Made by a program: the position numbers and the translations under genes. Shown piece by piece: positions 14,387 through 17,612 of a DNA stretch of 17,612 bases. This DNA is from JAQVQN01 sp964428885. Its GTDB lineage: Bacteria; Verrucomicrobiota; Kiritimatiellia; RFP12; UBA1067. Under the pieces are notes generated by a model, which made no database searches, was not told where the DNA came from, and saw nothing but the letters and a program-made list of their open reading frames with translations. How positions within the stretch are numbered: the stretch's first letter is position 1; each line of letters opens with the position of its first letter. The stretch spans positions 1 to 17,612 of the forward strand of contig CAYRZP010000037.1 in NCBI GenBank assembly GCA_964428885.1, in the 5' to 3' direction.

Positions 14387-15085
14387 TTAATCGCGGCTGC
14401 GGCCGCCGAGAATGCCCGCCCGCGTCAGGTAGTACAGCAGGGTCAGCAGGGAGCTGACCGCCGCCGCCACATAAGTCAGGAACGCGGCGTTAAGCACACG
14501 GCCCGCCTCGGACTCCTGTCCGGGCGAGACGATGCCGGACATGACCATGTGCTGCTTGGCGCGCGCGCTGGCGTCCCACTCCACCGGCAAAGTCACCAAG
14601 GCGAAAACGAAGGCCGCCGCGAACATGATGCAGCCGGCGTAAAGCAGCGGCTGCATACGGAACAGCAAGCCCGCGAAAAACACGTAAAACGCGAATGAGC
14701 TGCTGAAAGTCGTGACCGGCACCAGCATGGTGCGCAGTGTCAGCGGCGCATATTGGTTAGCGTGCTGCAGCGCGTGCCCGGCCTCGTGACAGGCCACGCC
14801 GATCGCGGCCAGCGAATTCGAGCGGTACACGTCCGGCGACAACCGCAACACCTTTTGGCGCGGGTCATAGTGGTCGGAGAGAAAACCGCTGGTCTCTTCG
14901 ACCGACACGTCGAAAACGCCGTTGGCGCGCAGCATCCTTTCCGCCGCCTGCGCTCCGGTCATGCCCGAATAGGCGCGCACGCGCGAATAGCGGCTGAAGG
15001 TGCTCTTCACCAGCAGCGACGCGATGCCGGCCAGGATGATGGCGGGCAGGAGCATCATTATGTAAAGCGGGTCAATGTGATACAT
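14387..15085 (-). CDS. Membrane zinc metallopeptidase, YugP family
   Basis: A 232-residue membrane protein of the neutral zinc metallopeptidase family (Pfam Zn_peptidase_2). An N-terminal helix spans about residues 8-27. The zinc-binding motif HEAGH is at 100-104 and E169 in LPVEWDASARA is the likely third ligand. Two to three further hydrophobic segments lie at about 129-166, and one at the C-terminus (about 204-224). The YSGMTGAQAAERML and SDHYDPRQKVLRLSPDVY segments are typical of the family. The substrate is unknown; a membrane-protein quality-control role is only an inference. AAAGG nine bases before the ATG is a good ribosome-binding site. It lies between the tetrapyrrole fusion gene and htpG on the same strand. 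Confidence 0.9.
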   Translation of the reverse strand: MYHIDPLYIMMLLPAIILAGIASLLVKSTFSRYSRVRAYSGMTGAQAAERMLRANGVFDVSVEETSGFLSDHYDPRQKVLRLSPDVYRSNSLAAIGVACHEAGHALQHANQYAPLTLRTMLVPVTTFSSSFAFYVFFAGLLFRMQPLLYAGCIMFAAAFVFALVTLPVEWDASARAKQHMVMSGIVSPGQESEAGRVLNAAFLTYVAAAVSSLLTLLYYLTRAGILGGRSRD

Positions 15086-15161
15086 GGCTCAGCCTTTCGT
15101 TGTCCTTGTGGCAGATCCCGTTGAACACAAACAGTGGAAAACTTAACAACACTATTGAATT

Positions 15162-17270
15162 TTAGCGGAACGCCGCCAGCCGCGCAAGCGCCTTGATGGC
15201 GTCCTCAACGGTCGTCGCCGCGGACACGGTGTCGGGCGGGCGGCCGCATGCGGCCAGCGCCGCTGCCGTGGGCTTGCCGATGGCGACTGCCATCTTGCCG
15301 TCAAGCGCGTCCGCAGGACATTGGGACATGAACGCCTCCACGGCCGAGGCGCTGGCGAAGAAGACGGCGTCGTATTCCGGGAAGCTGTCATAATTGACCG
15401 ATTCGTTGCGGTACAGGATCAGGTCGTCAACCTCCGCACCCTGTTGCCGCATTACATCCGCCAGAAGAGGCCCGGCCTTTTCCGAACGCAGCCGCAAGAC
15501 GCGCTGGCCGGAGAAATCCCGCGCGCGCAAAACTTCGGCCAGCCCCTGAGCGCTGTAGTCCATCGGCGGGGTCAGCTCGGGCGTGAGCCCGTGCTCGTTG
15601 AACGCGGCGGCGCTGCCCGGCCCGCAGGCCATCAGCCTCGGCAGGCGACGGATGTCCACGCCCGCTTGCCGGACCATCCCCATGAAAATGTGGACCGCCG
15701 ACGGCGATGTCAGCGCCAGCCATCCGTAAGACGCTATGTCGCGCGCGGCTTCGAACGCCTCGCGGCAAGGCTCAAGGCGGATCAGCGGGCGCGGCAGCGG
15801 AACCCCGCCGAAGTCGGTCACCGCCAGCACGGCTTTTTCCAGCAGCGCCTCGCTGCAGGTCAGCAGCACCCGGCAGCCGCGCAGCGCACCGGTGTCGCGG
15901 CGGAAGGCGGCGGCGGCGGGCGGGCCTATGACCAGCAGCCCGGGGTCGTCGGTCGGCGGCAGCGCCGCCGTGCCGTCGCGCAACGCCGAAAGGGTGGTGC
16001 GGCAGACCGTCTCGTCTTCCGAGCCGGCGTTGAAGACGAGCGCGGCGGGAGTGTCGGCGTCCCAGCCTTCCTCCAGCAGCTCGCCGGCCATCTCGCCCGC
16101 GACGCGCACCGACATGAAGAGCACCAGCGGCAACTTCTGCCGCACTGTCCGGGAAACGCCCGCCACCGCGCCGCCCTCGGCGCGCGGCGTCATGGCCGTG
16201 AACCCGCGCGAGACCCCGCGGCGGGTCAGCAGCATGCCGGTCGAGGTCGTGGCCACTGTCAGGGCGCTGACCCCTGCCAGCACACGGTATGGCAGCGACA
16301 GACGGTCCAGCTCGTCGGTCTCCTCGGCCAGCCGCCCGAACAGGCCCGGGTCGCCGCCTTTCAGGCGCACCACCCGCTTGCCCTGACGCGCGAAATCCGC
16401 GATCAGCGTGGTGATGTCCGGCTGCCGCACGGCATGCTCGCCGCAGCGCTTGCCGACAAAAATCCTTTCAGCGCTTTCCGGCATGAAGGTCAGCAGGCTG
16501 TCGTCCATGAGCACGTCATACAGACACACTTCCGCGTTGCGCAAGGTCTTGATTCCGCCCCATGTGCAATAATCTGCGGAGCCCACGCCGGCGCCGACAA
16601 AGCGCACGGCCTTGACGAAGCAGGCGCGGACGCGCGTCCAGACGGGATCGCCCGTACGGAAGGTCACGGCCAGGCGCCCCTGGCCGGCGGGCACCGGCAA
16701 ATCTGAGGTCGGTACCCACTCGGTCACGCGCCCTTCCAGACCGAGCCGTATCAGGGCGGCGCCGGCCATGAGGATGGCGTCGTAGCACCCGGCGTCGAGC
16801 TGTTCCAGGCGCGATTGGATCGAGCCGCGGATCGGACTTAACGACGCATTCGGCAATCGCGTTTTCGCGCAAGCCTCGCGTCGCTCGCTGCTGACGCCGA
16901 TGACCGGTCGTTCCGGCAGATCCGCGAAAGTTTTGCCTTGCGGCAAAACCCATGCGTCGCGCGGGTCCTCTCCCCACGGCAGCCAGAACCAGTCTATGCT
17001 TTCGGGTGTCGGCGACGGCAGGTCCTTGGCGCTGTGCACGGCCAGGTCGATGCGGCCATCACGCAAAGCCTCATCTAAATCGCGCGTGAAGAAGTCGCCC
17101 GGGCTCACGCGCAGGTCGGTGGAAAGATCGCGGTCGCCCGGGGTCTCGACCGTGACCGTCTCGAAACGCAGCCACGGGAAAAGCGCCGTCAGCCTTTCCA
17201 GCGTGTCCCGGGTCTGCAGCAAGGCCAGTGTGCTGCCGCGTGTCCCGGCCCTAAAAGTCGTGTGTTTCAT
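15162..17270 (-). CDS. HemC-CobA-HemD fusion: porphobilinogen deaminase / uroporphyrinogen-III C-methyltransferase / uroporphyrinogen-III synthase
   Basis: A 702-residue, three-enzyme polypeptide predicted to convert porphobilinogen to uroporphyrinogen III and then precorrin-2, toward siroheme, cobalamin or heme. Residues 1-~217 are HemC: GTRGS (9-13), HSAKDLP with the catalytic aspartate D83 (79-85), VSSERRE, RGSIQSRL and VPAGQGRLAV. Residues ~221-450 are SUMT/CobA: VGAGVGSADYCTWGG (225-239), VGKRCGEHAV, VVRLKGGDPGLFGR (300-313), GMLLTRRGVSRG. Residues ~460-702 are HemD (uroporphyrinogen-III synthase). HemC ends at the start of CobA without its third domain, so the usual GGC dipyrromethane-attachment cysteine is absent. 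CobA's GxGxGD is changed to GAGVGS. The ribosome-binding site is weak. Confidence 0.9.
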   Translation of the reverse strand: MKHTTFRAGTRGSTLALLQTRDTLERLTALFPWLRFETVTVETPGDRDLSTDLRVSPGDFFTRDLDEALRDGRIDLAVHSAKDLPSPTPESIDWFWLPWGEDPRDAWVLPQGKTFADLPERPVIGVSSERREACAKTRLPNASLSPIRGSIQSRLEQLDAGCYDAILMAGAALIRLGLEGRVTEWVPTSDLPVPAGQGRLAVTFRTGDPVWTRVRACFVKAVRFVGAGVGSADYCTWGGIKTLRNAEVCLYDVLMDDSLLTFMPESAERIFVGKRCGEHAVRQPDITTLIADFARQGKRVVRLKGGDPGLFGRLAEETDELDRLSLPYRVLAGVSALTVATTSTGMLLTRRGVSRGFTAMTPRAEGGAVAGVSRTVRQKLPLVLFMSVRVAGEMAGELLEEGWDADTPAALVFNAGSEDETVCRTTLSALRDGTAALPPTDDPGLLVIGPPAAAAFRRDTGALRGCRVLLTCSEALLEKAVLAVTDFGGVPLPRPLIRLEPCREAFEAARDIASYGWLALTSPSAVHIFMGMVRQAGVDIRRLPRLMACGPGSAAAFNEHGLTPELTPPMDYSAQGLAEVLRARDFSGQRVLRLRSEKAGPLLADVMRQQGAEVDDLILYRNESVNYDSFPEYDAVFFASASAVEAFMSQCPADALDGKMAVAIGKPTAAALAACGRPPDTVSAATTVEDAIKALARLAAFR

Positions 17271-17300
17271 CTCGTTTAATCGTCACTGCGTTTAGATTCT

Positions 17301-17378
17301 TGCGGACGGCTCGGCGATCCGTCCCTACCGTGGACGTCTGCGCTGCCCTGCGGACGGCTCGGCGATCCGTCCCTACCG
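17301..17378. repeat. Two exact copies of a 30-bp GGACGG...CCGTCC repeat
   Basis: The 30-bp sequence at 17301-17330 recurs exactly at 17349-17378, separated by 18 bp. Each copy contains a GGACGG...CCGTCC inverted repeat (first copy 17304-17309 with 17319-17324). Only two copies exist, so this is not a CRISPR array. It fills the region upstream of the tetrapyrrole fusion gene. Confidence 0.85.
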
Positions 17379-17380
17379 AC

Positions 17381-17446
17381 GGGAGGGGCAAGCGTCTGCT
17401 TGCCCGGGCGGCAATGCTCACGGACGAGCAGACGCTCGTCCCTCCC
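17381..17446. repeat. Nested palindrome with two hairpins and complementary loops
   Basis: Outer arms GGGAGGG (17381-17387) and CCCTCCC (17440-17446) enclose two perfect 8-bp hairpins: GGGCAAGC-GTCT-GCTTGCCC (17386-17405) and GGACGAGC-AGAC-GCTCGTCC (17422-17441). Their cores, AGCGTCTGCT (17391-17400) and AGCAGACGCT (17427-17436), are themselves reverse complements. The element can therefore fold as two hairpins or as one long foldback. It lies between the downstream end of the edge gene and the tetrapyrrole fusion gene. Confidence 0.8.
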
Positions 17447-17456
17447 AGAGTCCGCT

Positions 17457-17612
17457 TTAGCGCTCTTTGCCATTGTCTGCCTCCCCCTGGATGCTGCGGC
17501 GCATGCGTTCATAGATGTCGCGGTGACATTTCAGGATCGTGTCGCACACCTCCAGCACTTTGTCCAGTGTGCCGTTGGCGAGGCGGTACCAGCGTTTCAG
17601 CGCGTCCAGGTC
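17457..17612 (-). CDS. C-terminal end of an unidentified protein, truncated by the window edge
   Basis: The last 51 codons of a - strand frame that is open to the window end and stops with TAA at 17457. The visible part is charged and predicted helical (LKRWYRLANGTLDKVLEVCD, then HRDIYERMRRSIQ), with two cysteines and many arginines. It matches no family I can name. It lies upstream of the tetrapyrrole fusion gene in the same direction, with about 186 bp of palindromic repeats between. Frame, codon use and a clean stop suggest a real gene. Confidence 0.5.
   Translation of the reverse strand, partial: DLDALKRWYRLANGTLDKVLEVCDTILKCHRDIYERMRRSIQGEADNGKER

Noticed and set aside
15321..16706. Long + strand frame opposite the tetrapyrrole fusion
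   Set aside because: Low-complexity Arg/Gln/His composition and no motif; explained by GC-rich codon bias on the opposite strand.
17301..17446. CRISPR array
   Set aside because: Only two copies of the 30-bp repeat, a single 18-bp interval, and the rest is palindromes; no cas gene in view.

Overview
The window is GC-rich, gene-dense bacterial DNA with two 100-N scaffold gaps (9639-9738 and 12757-12856), so it comes from a draft, probably metagenome-derived, assembly. It encodes an Rnf complex, polyamine enzymes, a tetrapyrrole fusion enzyme, cell-wall elongation or division proteins and HtpG. This fits a free-living anaerobe or facultative bacterium. Its intergenic DNA is packed with short dispersed repeats (CCTGAACCCTGA, AAGTTCTAAAGTT, CACAGAGG, GGACG...CGTCC hairpins). 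That style recalls genomes of the PVC group (Kiritimatiellota, Lentisphaerota) or Omnitrophota, but no marker gene here settles the phylum.

Region 1 (3-5186, + strand) holds rnfA, rnfB, rnfC, rnfD and rnfG, the ferredoxin:NAD+ oxidoreductase that couples electron flow to ion pumping. The order A-B-C-D-G suggests rnfE lies just upstream of the window. Two interruptions break the operon: a four-helix-bundle (S23 / 23S rRNA intervening-sequence type) gene flanked by inverted repeats between rnfA and rnfB, and a 249-bp repeat-filled spacer between rnfC and rnfD.

Region 2 (5239-9638, + strand) has a class I methyltransferase with a hairpin ending at its start codon, a secreted Sel1-repeat protein, and agmatine deiminase plus N-carbamoylputrescine amidase (agmatine to putrescine). 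The amidase loses its last few residues in the first gap.

Region 3 (9751-17270, - strand) reads, in transcription order: a HemC-CobA-HemD triple fusion, a YugP-type membrane zinc peptidase, htpG (interrupted by the second gap), a class B penicillin-binding transpeptidase and its SEDS glycosyltransferase partner. The triple fusion should take porphobilinogen to precorrin-2, but its HemC part appears to lack the C-terminal domain that carries the dipyrromethane cofactor cysteine. The right edge (17271-17612) has two copies of a 30-bp repeat, a nested palindrome, and the last 51 codons of an unidentified - strand gene.

No tRNA, rRNA, CRISPR array, transposase or phage gene was seen. The best leads are the truncated HemC in the fusion, the repeat-flanked S23 cassette inside the rnf operon, and the repeat that supplies an identical Pro-Glu-Pro-stop ending to two unrelated genes.
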